This document shows, piece by piece, positions 22,475 to 30,798 of a DNA stretch of 58,053 bases. The stretch's first letter is position 1, and every line of letters begins with the position of its first letter. The position numbers were made by a program, and so were the translations under genes. This stretch comes from Halapricum hydrolyticum (GTDB lineage Archaea > Halobacteriota > Halobacteria > Halobacteriales > Haloarculaceae): NCBI RefSeq assembly GCF_025517535.1, contig NZ_JAOPKC010000018.1, positions 1 to 58,053 on the forward strand, read 5' to 3'. The notes under the pieces were generated by a model, which was given only the letters and a program-made list of their open reading frames with translations, did not search any database and had not been told where the DNA came from.

Positions 22475-25400
22475 TTACAGCAGATTCCCGAATCCTGGCA
22501 GGCTGTCGGTATCACTGTCACCGTTGCCTTGGAGTGGGTCAAGGAACTCGACTTCATAGCCTTCCCCGAACTGCTCAAAGCGCGCCCTGCCGTCGTCGTC
22601 ACTGTCGCCACCGAGGTCTAGATCCGGCAGTCCCGGCGTTCGCGGGCGTCCAGTCGGTGGATCAAACGGCGGGCGTCCGGTGCCACCGCCACCTGTTGGG
22701 TCACCCGGCCCGCCAGTTGTGGGTGTGTCTGTGGTCGTTGTCGGCGTGTCTGTCGTGGTCGTCGTTGTGGTCGTTGGCGTCTCAAAGGTCCGCAACTGCT
22801 GGCTAGTGTCGATATCCAGCGTCGGCGTTGTGCCTACGTCTGCACGGATATCTGTCCGCCCGTCAAGCCCCTCGAACACATCCGGCAGTTGGTCGGCCCT
22901 GTCACGGAACCCGGCGGCAATATCCAGTGTGGATTCCTGTGCCTGTGCCGTCCGTTCGGTCGTCTCTGTCACCGGATCAAACGGTGTGGTGTCTTCGCGG
23001 GTTCCGGGCGGTGTCGTTGCCTCTTCCGTCGCCGCTGGCTGTTGGGCTTGCTCTAGCCGAGTAACTGCACTACCGATTTCAGCACCGAACAGTGGCGAGA
23101 GTCCGGGCGTGCTGATATCCGCTGCCGTCGTCTCGAAGTCACCGCTACGGCTTCGCCCGGTTCGGCTGCCTGTCCCGCGTGTGCCTGTGCGTCCGCTTGT
23201 AGATCGACCACTGCCACCGCGTCCACTTCGGCCACCGCGTGAGCCAGGACTACCAGTCACGGGATCACGCCGGTCAACGTCCGGGCGCGTCCCGGCGATA
23301 TCTGGCATATCGTCACCGTCCACATCTGGCGTCTGACTCCGCTGCCGTCCAATCTGTAACTGTCCGCGATTGTCGGTTGTGAACTGCCGGAGTGTGTCAC
23401 TGCCAGGGATTGGTGTTGATGTGGGATCAACGTCACTGTCACCCTGGCGGAACTGCCGAATGTAGGAGTCACGGGAGAGGTCCGATGTATCGGCTCCTCG
23501 AAGTCCACGGCTCTCGGCACGCAAGCGGCGTGCTGTCCGCGTGGGAAGATCAACCCGGCGAAGGAACTCCCCGGCGCGCCCGCTCAAGAGTCCGGCGCGT
23601 GTCGCTGCTGCACTCACACCGTATCCAGCGGCAGCCCCGGTCAATAACTCTCCCGTGAATCTGGCCGGGTTCTCTTGGGCATACTCGGCTTGCTGCTGTG
23701 CCACTGTCTGCCCAACATCAAGGGCGGCACCCGGCGCGTCTGTCGGATTCTCATAGGTGAACTCGGCGGCGTCTGTCCCGACATTCACGGCTGTCCGTCC
23801 GGCGGCTGGCAGGCCAAAGAGTAGCATACTACCGCCACGGCCCAAGCCAGTCGTCAACTCCCCGGCTGTCTCACCTAACTGCCCTTCACCGCTAATGTCG
23901 GGATCGTCACCCTGTGCAAGATCAATCGGTGCGCCGAGGATATCCACGCCGATATTGATTCCTTCACCGACAGATTCACCCACATACGGAATCGCCTGAT
24001 TGACTTGTGCTGTCGTTCTCGCGCTCGCGTCTGCAATCGCGTTCGGCCCGAAGGCACCCACCAAGCCACCGATCCCGGTTGCCCCTCTTTCTGGCGTCTG
24101 CACGGTCGATTGGGTAAATCTGGATTGATCCGGGCGGTAGATATCACCCTCGAACACATCCCCCTCTGCCTCTATGTCTGCTGGATCGTCAACACTGCCT
24201 TCGGGATCAACACCGATTGCGCCAAGGTCCGGTGCCGGTGGCTGGCCGTCCGTCTGTTCATCAACCGGCTGAGTAGCGTCCCCGTCGCCAACAAGGGCGT
24301 CGATGTTACTCCCAATCGTCTCAAGCGCGTCTGCCACCTGTTGACTGCTTGCCTCAGCAAAGCCACCGGCAAGGTCAAGCGCGGCGTCCTGCCGCTGTGC
24401 AATCTGGTTCTGCACGTCGTCTGTGAGTCGCGCCTGTCCGTCGTCAAGCGTCACATCATCGGCTCCTACGTCGATCTTCGGTATCTGTGGGTTCAACTCT
24501 GTCGCAATCTGCTCACGCCGTGTCTGCTGTAGGTCTGCCTGCGCGCCTTCGGTGAGTCCGTACCCACGGCCACCCTCAGTGAGTCGCACATCACTCGACT
24601 GTAGGTCAATCGGCAGTTCCCCGCTCAGTTGGGACGCGATTGCTTGCCGTTGCCCGGATTCTGTTACCTCTGTCTCAAAGCCGCCACGGTAGTCTAGTTG
24701 GATATCTTCGGCAGTAAGGTCCGCCCCTGTCTGATCGGCTATCTGTTGGGCTGTCTCTTCTTGAAGGCTCTGTAACCGTTCACTCTGGATTTGCCGCCGG
24801 ATACCAGGGCGAAGTGTTGGGGTCACTTCGCCGTCGTCACGCTCCAACTGCACCGCCCCCGTACCGATATCCACCGTACTGAACTCTTCATCAAACCGCT
24901 CTGCCGCCCCCTGCCGGATCTCTGCAAGTTGCTCTTGGACTTGTTCGGGTTCGTCTTGCCGTCGCCGGGGTGCCCCACGGTTCGCCTGCCGTAACTGCTC
25001 TTCTTTGCGTTCACTGTACCCCCTGGCCGTCTCTGCACCAAACGTCTCGTCAAACAAGTCTGGTTTAGCGAGGTCGTCAGCGTTCTCGATTGCCGGGCTA
25101 ATGCTACGGATTTCACCGCCAGAAAGACCCAAGGCTCGCAACTCAAGCGGGGACCGTTGGGCAAGCCGGGCTTGGGCTTCAACGGACGGGTCAATGGTGG
25201 GGTTATTCACGGCGTAGGCAAGCTGCTGTAGGCTTGCCTGTGCGTCAAAGGCTGGATCGGACGGGCGCACCGGTGAGCCAGTCGCACGCCGCTGCTCATC
25301 AAGCGGGATGTCCGTGCTCGCACCTTGGTATTGCTGTTTCCCAAAGCCTTCGCCTTCACCGATCAACTCACGCGCCCGCTCTGGCGACAGTTCGTTGAGG

Positions 25401-25888
25401 TTGACGCCTTGAAGCGCGTCTTCTGGTTGCTGTTGATCAACGGGTTGTGTGGGTTCGCTCGCGGATTCCTCTGGTTGCCCGTCTTGGATTGTCTCACTAC
25501 CGCTCGGGATTCCTTCGGACGGGTCGCGTGGCGTTCGCCCGCTTGAATCTGACTGTTGTTGATCTCGTTGTTCTTCGGCTAGTTCACGCGCCCGATCAAT
25601 CCCCTCACCAATCGCATTACGCACTGTATCAAGCGGACTGTCTGTAAGCCGGTCCACAAAGTCGGGCGTCCCTAGCCCGGCAGAGTCCGGGCTTGGATCG
25701 GGGCCATTCTCCGGATCTGGCGGCGTTCCCTGTGGGGTTTCAGGGCCGTTGTCTTGGGTGTTTTCCCGTTCGTCTTGCTTCTCAGAGTCGTCTTGCTCTT
25801 CTTGCTGGTTCTCGATATACGTTTCAGCACCGCCGAAGGCGTCACTCACCCGCGTTCCGTCAGATAAGACGGTTTGTTCATCAGCCAT
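22475..25888 (-). CDS. very large acidic repeat protein (1137 aa), unknown
   Basis: This is the largest gene of the element. N-terminal about 160 residues are Gln/Glu/Asp/Pro-rich and disordered. Residues about 328-500 hold four related units of roughly 40 residues with the pattern (hydrophobic)-D-L-x-x-x-D-V-x-L...G...LT-x-x-x-Q-x-x-I, for example ELPIDLQSSDVRLTEGG and QIPKIDVGADDVTLDDGQ. Residues about 600-780 are Gly/Ala-rich and weakly hydrophobic (GIGGLVGAFGPNAIADA, GAAAGYGVSAAATRAG). Then come a Gly/Arg/Ser-rich basic patch and a Thr-rich run before a Gly/Pro/Asp tail. No signal peptide or enzyme motif is seen. A structural or membrane-associated role, as in a virion or vesicle, is possible but unproven. 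Confidence 0.7.
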   Translation of the reverse strand: MADEQTVLSDGTRVSDAFGGAETYIENQQEEQDDSEKQDERENTQDNGPETPQGTPPDPENGPDPSPDSAGLGTPDFVDRLTDSPLDTVRNAIGEGIDRARELAEEQRDQQQSDSSGRTPRDPSEGIPSGSETIQDGQPEESASEPTQPVDQQQPEDALQGVNLNELSPERARELIGEGEGFGKQQYQGASTDIPLDEQRRATGSPVRPSDPAFDAQASLQQLAYAVNNPTIDPSVEAQARLAQRSPLELRALGLSGGEIRSISPAIENADDLAKPDLFDETFGAETARGYSERKEEQLRQANRGAPRRRQDEPEQVQEQLAEIRQGAAERFDEEFSTVDIGTGAVQLERDDGEVTPTLRPGIRRQIQSERLQSLQEETAQQIADQTGADLTAEDIQLDYRGGFETEVTESGQRQAIASQLSGELPIDLQSSDVRLTEGGRGYGLTEGAQADLQQTRREQIATELNPQIPKIDVGADDVTLDDGQARLTDDVQNQIAQRQDAALDLAGGFAEASSQQVADALETIGSNIDALVGDGDATQPVDEQTDGQPPAPDLGAIGVDPEGSVDDPADIEAEGDVFEGDIYRPDQSRFTQSTVQTPERGATGIGGLVGAFGPNAIADASARTTAQVNQAIPYVGESVGEGINIGVDILGAPIDLAQGDDPDISGEGQLGETAGELTTGLGRGGSMLLFGLPAAGRTAVNVGTDAAEFTYENPTDAPGAALDVGQTVAQQQAEYAQENPARFTGELLTGAAAGYGVSAAATRAGLLSGRAGEFLRRVDLPTRTARRLRAESRGLRGADTSDLSRDSYIRQFRQGDSDVDPTSTPIPGSDTLRQFTTDNRGQLQIGRQRSQTPDVDGDDMPDIAGTRPDVDRRDPVTGSPGSRGGRSGRGGSGRSTSGRTGTRGTGSRTGRSRSGDFETTAADISTPGLSPLFGAEIGSAVTRLEQAQQPAATEEATTPPGTREDTTPFDPVTETTERTAQAQESTLDIAAGFRDRADQLPDVFEGLDGRTDIRADVGTTPTLDIDTSQQLRTFETPTTTTTTTTDTPTTTTDTPTTGGPGDPTGGGGTGRPPFDPPTGRPRTPGLPDLDLGGDSDDDGRARFEQFGEGYEVEFLDPLQGNGDSDTDSLPGFGNLL

Positions 25889-25939
25889 ATGCGTATATTC
25901 GTCATTCGCTAGTAAAAACCGACAGGGCCAGGGGCGATT

Positions 25940-26539
25940 TCAGAAACTCACACCCTCGAAGGCGTCGTTTATCACTTGCTCAGAGGGTGCGTTAAGATAC
26001 GGTTCAATCGCCTGCCAACTGTCCCACCCACCCACTGCCATGACAACACGCGGGTTCATGCTCTCATCAACCAGCAACCGCTGTGCATACCGCCTGCGTA
26101 GGTCGTGGCTTGAGACATACTGGTAATCCTCTTCGCCGGTCGCTTCCGCTGTGCGTTCTGCCACACGTTTCACGACGGCTCTCACGCCACTCTCAGACAG
26201 GTCTATGAATGGGTCACTCGGGCGTAGATCATTCGCCTGTCGGTATTGGTGTAGATCCCGTTCGGTTGACTCTAACAAGTAAGCGTCCCGTGGCTTGCCA
26301 CCGTTGCCTGTCGTATCCTTCCCTTCCGGCACACGGAGGCGGTAGTGTTCGCCGTCGTCTGTCCGCTTGATGTGCTTGGGCTGTATCTGTGGTATCTCGA
26401 AGGCCCGGAGTCCGACATAGCCACCCAACTGAATGAGTAGATCGTTCCGTGGGTTGCCAGCGTGTCGCCGGAGCTGTTCTAACTCACTGTCGGTGAGCCA
26501 CACCTTGTGTTCGGTGCCGTTCGTTGCTTCGATTCGCAT
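25940..26539 (-). CDS. minimal tyrosine recombinase (catalytic domain only)
   Basis: This 199-residue recombinase consists of the catalytic domain without the usual N-terminal core-binding domain. Active-site residues: Arg45 in GYVGLRAFEIPQI, His145 and Arg148 in SSHDLRRRYAQ, Trp172 in VGGWDSWQAIEPYL and nucleophile Tyr181. Short archaeal recombinases of this type occur in haloarchaeal viruses and plasmids. It is the second recombinase of the element, 51 bases upstream of the large repeat protein and about 260 bases after the likely integrase. It may act in excision, dimer resolution or local inversion. Confidence 0.85.
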   Translation of the reverse strand: MRIEATNGTEHKVWLTDSELEQLRRHAGNPRNDLLIQLGGYVGLRAFEIPQIQPKHIKRTDDGEHYRLRVPEGKDTTGNGGKPRDAYLLESTERDLHQYRQANDLRPSDPFIDLSESGVRAVVKRVAERTAEATGEEDYQYVSSHDLRRRYAQRLLVDESMNPRVVMAVGGWDSWQAIEPYLNAPSEQVINDAFEGVSF

Positions 26540-26796
26540 AGTAGTTTGTTTAGAGAAGATAGCACTAATACCCGAATGGCCAGGGTGGATATAGGCCAGT
26601 ATCAGGGTGATGTGGTGGATTCAGTCACGACTTGTGTAATAAGTCGGCAATAGACTAGGTTCCAATAGGTCGAAACACCCGATTCCTCTCAGAGGCGCGC
26701 ATTTGCCTCAGATTCGATTTCTTGCCCAAGACGATGAATCCCCTTCACCACTGCCGAGAAATAGCCGGGTCTGGCGTGGGTGTAGCCACGACTGGC

Positions 26797-28092
26797 CTAA
26801 TCGTCAACCATGCTTTCGAGCACGTCAACCAACTCGGGGTTCTCGCGGATTAGTCGCTCTACTCTGTCCAAGTCCTTGTGCTCCTGCAGACTGTCGGCGT
26901 CGTCTTTCGCGTCCTGCACAGAGTCTTCTATCTGTTCTTGTGCCTGTTTCGCGTCCGGTGCGAAGACCGTTCCACACGACGGACAGGCTTTCGCGTTCGG
27001 TTTCAACTGTTCCTTACAGGTCGGACAGACTTGTGGCGTCAACGGTGAGGTATCCTCTTCCTCGCGCCTGCCGGTGGCTATCTCTGCCTCTTTGATGTGG
27101 TCTTCGTCGCTCAAGTGCTGATAGGTAGTTTCCATCACCTTCGAGCCTGGCCCGTGCCCAATGAGATACTTGATTGTGGATTCGTCCATGTCGTAATCTC
27201 GCTTGCACGTCGTGACGAAATAGTGGCGGAAGTTGTGGGGGTTCGGTGGCTTCTCAATGTCCGCCCGATCCGCGAGAATCTTCAATCGGGTTCGGATCGC
27301 GTCTTGTGACAGCATTCCGCCGGGCGTGCCACGGTTCGCACTCGGCAAGACGGTAATCAGGTAGTCGTCACGGTCGCCAGTCGGGTGGTTCTGCAGCCAG
27401 TCGTACACCGCCCGCTGTGCACCAAGCAACGGACGTTTTCGCCCGGTCTTCTCGGCACCTTTGAGTCCGTTCACGTCCGTATTGAGGTAGTAAATCCCTT
27501 CATCCGGCTTGACATCCTTGATTCGGAGTGTCTGAATGGCTCGGATTCGCTGGCCCGTGTTCAACAGCAATTCGAGGATACACCGATCCCGTGCGTTGCT
27601 CACCGCGTCACGTAACTGTTCCACTTCCTCGCGGGTGTACATATCCCGGTCGTCAACCGACGTTTTTTCCTGTGCTCTCACAACCACTTCCGCCGGATCA
27701 ACGCCTAGCTCTGAATGATACTCAAAGAATTTCGTCACGGCAGACTGCCACTGTGAGAGGGTTGATTTCTGGTACCCACTGTCTTTCACATCCGGGTGCT
27801 CACCGGACTCTAAGGACTGGAATAGCGTGTTCACGTCCGTTACGTCCATCTCAACTAGTGGTTGCTCTGCGAACTCTCCGAATCGCTTCAATCCCTGGCC
27901 GTATGCAGCTACTGTGCCGTGGCTTTTCTGTTCGCGGTCCCCGTTCCCGTTCACGAATACCTCAGTCGGCACGTCCGGATGAATCGCGTCAAGGAACTCG
28001 ACCATTGGCTCTTTGTCTGCCTCGAAAATGTCCGCTTCGAGGATTCGGTCACGGGCTATCTCTGCACGGTGCTCTGGATCGTCCGTCCCCAT
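26797..28092 (-). CDS. tyrosine integrase with C-terminal zinc ribbon
   Basis: The 431-residue protein has an N-terminal SAM-like core-binding domain (about 30-130) and a catalytic domain with Arg182/184 in LLLNTGQRIRAIQTLRI. His286 and Arg289 lie in NPHNFRHYFVTT, His313 in LIGHGPGS and nucleophile Tyr324 in METTYQHL. A zinc ribbon follows (CPTCKEQLKPNAKACPSCG, Cys356/359/370/373), then an acidic helical tail. It starts only 46 bases from attR, so it is the likely enzyme that inserts the element into taw1. XerD-like archaeal integrases with such a tail are known. Confidence 0.92.
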   Translation of the reverse strand: MGTDDPEHRAEIARDRILEADIFEADKEPMVEFLDAIHPDVPTEVFVNGNGDREQKSHGTVAAYGQGLKRFGEFAEQPLVEMDVTDVNTLFQSLESGEHPDVKDSGYQKSTLSQWQSAVTKFFEYHSELGVDPAEVVVRAQEKTSVDDRDMYTREEVEQLRDAVSNARDRCILELLLNTGQRIRAIQTLRIKDVKPDEGIYYLNTDVNGLKGAEKTGRKRPLLGAQRAVYDWLQNHPTGDRDDYLITVLPSANRGTPGGMLSQDAIRTRLKILADRADIEKPPNPHNFRHYFVTTCKRDYDMDESTIKYLIGHGPGSKVMETTYQHLSDEDHIKEAEIATGRREEEDTSPLTPQVCPTCKEQLKPNAKACPSCGTVFAPDAKQAQEQIEDSVQDAKDDADSLQEHKDLDRVERLIRENPELVDVLESMVDD

Positions 28093-28134
28093 ACTCCCCT
28101 ATTCAATCGCGTTTGTTATACCGATTGGGGATAG

Positions 28135-28269
28135 TTACAACGCGTATTTGTAACACTTGCCCTCACCCTGGAGGGCGTTGTCGGTCCACCCACAGGTCTG
28201 GACGGCGGTGTGATTGACGCTGTGGTAGTCGGGATCGCCGACCTGCCGGGGACTACCCTCGTCGCTCAT
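28135..28269 (-). pseudogene. taw1: stranded original 5' part of taw1
   Basis: From ATG 28269 the frame reads 44 residues (starts MSDEGSPRQVGDPDYHSVNH, ends KCYKYAL) and then meets TAA at the element border. It matches the first 44 residues of the working taw1 at 32 positions, including Cys26 and Cys39, but its nucleotide sequence is clearly different. The last shared codons fall in the 11-bp att core. It is the host's native N-terminus with native promoter, cut off by the insertion. It could still be transcribed but cannot make an enzyme. Confidence 0.88.
28139..28149. repeat. attR core of the integrated element
   Basis: This second copy of aacgcgtattt is identical to the copy at 14867-14877. 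It joins element sequence (left) to the host's original taw1 codons (right). Excision by recombination between the two copies would restore a continuous host taw1. Confidence 0.8.
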
Positions 28270-28297
28270 ACTGACGGATACCGTCTCTGCGTCCATA

Positions 28298-28358
28298 ACC
28301 GACACGGAACCGGATCGTCACGTGTCCCGGTGCCCACGACCGACACGGAACCGGATCG
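28298..28358 (+). repeat. 20-bp direct repeat upstream of the hydrolase gene
   Basis: The 20 bases at 28298-28317 (accgacacggaaccggatcg) recur exactly at 28339-28358, 41 bases apart. They lie between the stranded taw1 start and the hydrolase start, in the divergent promoter region. They may be a duplicated regulatory site or simple slippage. Confidence 0.75.
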
Positions 28359-28434
28359 GCACGTTCCGGTCGGAGCCGAATCGTTTCGCTCGTCGGTCGA
28401 AACCCACACGAATGCCGGCGACGAACGACAGCAC

Positions 28435-29214
28435 ATGCCGACCGCGCATAACGGATCCGTCGCGATCGAGTACGCTGTCCACGGCAACGGACCGACCGTC
28501 GTCTGCTGTGGCAGTGCCGGCCTCGGGGCCTGGCAATGGAGCTATCTCGTCACGCCGCTCGCACGCGAGTACGAGGTCGTCGTCTTCGACTACCGCGGGA
28601 CCGGAGAGTCGGACGCTCCCGACGGCCCCTACACTGTCGCGGACCTCACGGCCGATCTCGACGCCGTCCTGTCCGAGCACGGCGCCCGCTCGGTCCATCT
28701 GCTCGGGGCTGGTCTCGGCGGGGTCGTCGCCGTCGAGTACGCCCGCCGGGCCGGTCGGGTCGAGTCGATCGGCTTGGTGGGGACCCCCACGTCTCCGTCG
28801 GACGTGGATTTCGACGCGCTCGATCGGCTGCGCGCACCTCGCGACGACCCAGACGCGCTCGAACGGTCGCTTTCGGTCGCGTTCGCGCCCGGCACCGTCG
28901 AGTCGCATCCGGACGAGATCAGCCGTATCGTCGAGTGGCGAGGGGCGGACGACGCCGGACCGGCGGGCTGGGACGGACAGCTGGCCGCCATGCGCGAGGC
29001 CGACCTGACCGACCTCTACGAGGTGACGACGCCAGCACTCGTTTTCCACGGCGTCGAGGACGCGATCGTCGATCCTGAAGCCGGCCGGCAGCTGGCCGAA
29101 CAGCTACCGCGGGGAGAGCACCGCGCCGTCGAGAGCGGCCATCTCGTCCACGTCGAACAGCCCCAGGTCGTCGCCGACGAATTGCTCGCGTGGCTGGACG
29201 AACAACGGGCGTAA
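28435..29214 (+). CDS. alpha/beta-hydrolase fold protein lacking the Ser nucleophile
   Basis: The 259-residue protein matches the alpha/beta-hydrolase family in order: oxyanion segment VVCCGSAGLGAWQWSYLVTPL, EYEVVVFDYRGTGESDAPDG, then the nucleophile elbow. A C-terminal LVFHGVEDAIVDP (acid) and VESGHLVHVEQP (His) follow. The elbow reads LLGAGLGGVVAVEYA, whereas active enzymes have GxSxG, so the nucleophilic Ser is Gly here. It may be a non-hydrolytic member or use another chemistry. The start at 28435 (MPTAHNGSVAIEYAVHG) is the first that gives a normal N-terminus; the frame extends upstream into the taw1 remnant without homology. Confidence 0.85.
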   Translation: MPTAHNGSVAIEYAVHGNGPTVVCCGSAGLGAWQWSYLVTPLAREYEVVVFDYRGTGESDAPDGPYTVADLTADLDAVLSEHGARSVHLLGAGLGGVVAVEYARRAGRVESIGLVGTPTSPSDVDFDALDRLRAPRDDPDALERSLSVAFAPGTVESHPDEISRIVEWRGADDAGPAGWDGQLAAMREADLTDLYEVTTPALVFHGVEDAIVDPEAGRQLAEQLPRGEHRAVESGHLVHVEQPQVVADELLAWLDEQRA

Positions 29215-29323
29215 TCGCGACACTAAGCACGGCGACGGGCGAACACGACGGAACCAGGATGGGTGAACACGACCCGGAGTCGCGACACAACGCCTATCCC
29301 CCGCGCTGCCCTCAGAGTCGTCT

Positions 29324-29533
29324 ATGACCGATTATACCACCGTCTCGATCCCGAAGGACCTGGCTGACCGCGTCGAGGAGACGATCGAGGGAACGAGCTT
29401 TTCCAGCACGAGCGATCTCGTCCGATTCCTCCTGCGGAGTATCGTCATCGAACACCAGCGAGAGGGGCAGCTCACGGAAGCGCAGTTCGCCGAGATCGCA
29501 GAGCAGCTGCAGGATCTAGGGTATTTAGAGTAG
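29324..29533 (+). CDS. ribbon-helix-helix (CopG-like) regulator
   Basis: The 69-residue protein MTDYTTVSIPKDLADRVEETIEGTSFSSTSDLVRFLLRSIVIEHQ has the RHH layout. A short strand (TTVSIPKDL) reads the DNA major groove, and two helices form the dimer core. A Gln/Glu-rich tail follows. It is probably a transcription factor or an antitoxin-like protein, but no toxin gene is adjacent. It stands alone and is convergent with the next operon, 25 bases away. Confidence 0.75.
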   Translation: MTDYTTVSIPKDLADRVEETIEGTSFSSTSDLVRFLLRSIVIEHQREGQLTEAQFAEIAEQLQDLGYLE

Positions 29534-29557
29534 CAGCGACACGAATTTCGGAGACAG

Positions 29558-29974
29558 TCACAGCACGCCTTCGGGCGGTTCGACCGCGAGCACCTCGACC
29601 GGCAGGCGGCGACCGCTGCGGTCGAACGCCGCGAGCGATTCGCGATCCCACGGCGGGACGGCGACGAACACGACCGCGTGGAGGTCGTCGGTCTCGGAGA
29701 CGCTCAGTTCACCGGTCGGATGCGAGACGAACCGTCCGTCCGTCTGGCCGACCGGCGTTCCCAGATCCATCCCGAAGACGGCGTTGACCGACGAGCCGGC
29801 CTGGGGCAGGTAGACGTGGGTGAACACCGGCGTCTCCGGATCGACGTCGTCGACGCCGAGTTCCCCGGCCGGCGTCGAATCGAGCGAGACCGTCACCGAC
29901 TGCGGATCGCGGTCGCCCGCGTACTCCAGTAGGTATTCGAGTAGCCCCTCAGTGATGTATCGGGTTTCCATCAT
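29558..29974 (-). CDS. small protein with a JAB/MPN-like pattern
   Basis: This 138-residue acidic protein starts MMETRYITEGLLEYLLEYAGDRDP. The middle TPVFTHVYLPQAGSSVNAVFGMDLG followed by GRFVSHPTGELSVSETDD resembles the JAMM/JAB1 core (HxHP...SxxD). The first metal-binding His is replaced, so protease activity is doubtful. It may be a degenerate Rpn11-like protein. The assignment is tentative. It is coupled by an ATGATG overlap to the gene upstream, so both are probably expressed together. Confidence 0.55.
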   Translation of the reverse strand: MMETRYITEGLLEYLLEYAGDRDPQSVTVSLDSTPAGELGVDDVDPETPVFTHVYLPQAGSSVNAVFGMDLGTPVGQTDGRFVSHPTGELSVSETDDLHAVVFVAVPPWDRESLAAFDRSGRRLPVEVLAVEPPEGVL

Positions 29975-30651
29975 CCGAAGAGCATCGAGCGAACGGTCTC
30001 GGCGTACAGTCGGGGTGCGCGCCGACGAGCGCCCCTGAGCGCGTCCGCGATCGCTCCTGCTGCGTCCCCGAGGACGCCCTCACCGTGACCGACGAGCACG
30101 CGCTCGGGAGCGAACCGTCGGAGCGACCGGGGCGGCTTCAGGCGCAGCGCGGGATGGACGCCCAGCGTTTCCTCGCCCGTCAGGAAGTACTCGGCCGTCC
30201 CGAGCGCCTCGGGGACGACCAGCGTCTCGTCGTGTTCGCCGTAGAGGACCGCCTCCTGCCAGAGCGGCGTGTCGATGAGTTCGTGGACGCCGAACCCGGA
30301 GTCGCCGAGGTCGACGTGGACGCGCTCGACCAGTGCGTCGAGTTCCGACGCGACGCCGCTCATCCACTCGGGGACGTACACCGGCACGTCGTGCCGGCGC
30401 GCGACCGTGGCCGCGTCGCGCTTGTGCCGATCCAGCAGGACGGCGACGCCTTCGACCTCACCGTACTCCGCCAGGAGGTCGTCCACGCCGTCAGTGTCAA
30501 CCGGATCGAGAACCCAGACGCCACCGTTTTCGCCGACGACAGCGTGGCTGGCGCGTTGCATCTGCTCGTCCGGGTGGGCGATCCAGCCGACGCCACCGTC
30601 GTAGCGATCGATCTCGCGCATCCGAGCCGGTCCCGACCCTTTCAGAGGCAT
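29971..30651 (-). CDS. MBL-fold-like protein without the metal motif
   Basis: The 226-residue protein has an order of segments that recalls metallo-beta-lactamase folds: WIAHPDEQMQRASHAVVGENGGVWVLDPVD, VEGVAVLLDRHKRDAATVARRHDVPVYVP, HDETLVVPEALGTAEYFLTGEETLGVHP and PERVLVGHGEGVLGD. HxHxDH is replaced by LDRHKRDA, so the usual two-zinc site is not intact. Function is unknown. A TATA-like agtatatac lies about 25-30 bases before the ATG at 30651, supporting this start over the internal MREIDRYDGG. Confidence 0.6.
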   Translation of the reverse strand: MPLKGSGPARMREIDRYDGGVGWIAHPDEQMQRASHAVVGENGGVWVLDPVDTDGVDDLLAEYGEVEGVAVLLDRHKRDAATVARRHDVPVYVPEWMSGVASELDALVERVHVDLGDSGFGVHELIDTPLWQEAVLYGEHDETLVVPEALGTAEYFLTGEETLGVHPALRLKPPRSLRRFAPERVLVGHGEGVLGDAAGAIADALRGARRRAPRLYAETVRSMLFG

Positions 30652-30798
30652 AAACGAGCCAACGGCTCCCACGGGTATATACTGTCGGCTGTCGGAGTCG
30701 TTTGCGGCCCCCTCTCCTCGCGGTTCCCGGATCGATCCACACGGCCGACGACGAAAGATCCCCACCCGTTAAGTCCGGGCGCTACGACGCCGCCGCTA

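Larger units (their letters stand above)
14867..28149. mobile_element. 13.3-kb integrative element inserted in taw1
   Basis: The element is bounded by 11-bp direct repeats; one repeat to the next measures 13,272 bases. It brings PrimPol and SF1 helicase replication genes, a candidate origin, two tyrosine recombinases, small zinc and helix proteins and one very large repeat protein. The recombinase next to attR is the likely integrase. Its left end carries a substitute 5' part of taw1 (codons 1-40 plus upstream region) that rebuilds the interrupted gene. The displaced host 5' part is at 28135-28269. No capsid, terminase or spike gene is visible, so a plasmid-like or satellite element is more likely than a complete virus. 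Confidence 0.88.

Noticed and set aside
14867..28149. The element considered as a complete provirus.
   Set aside because: No major capsid protein, terminase, portal, packaging ATPase or spike was found. Only replication, recombination and unknown genes are present.
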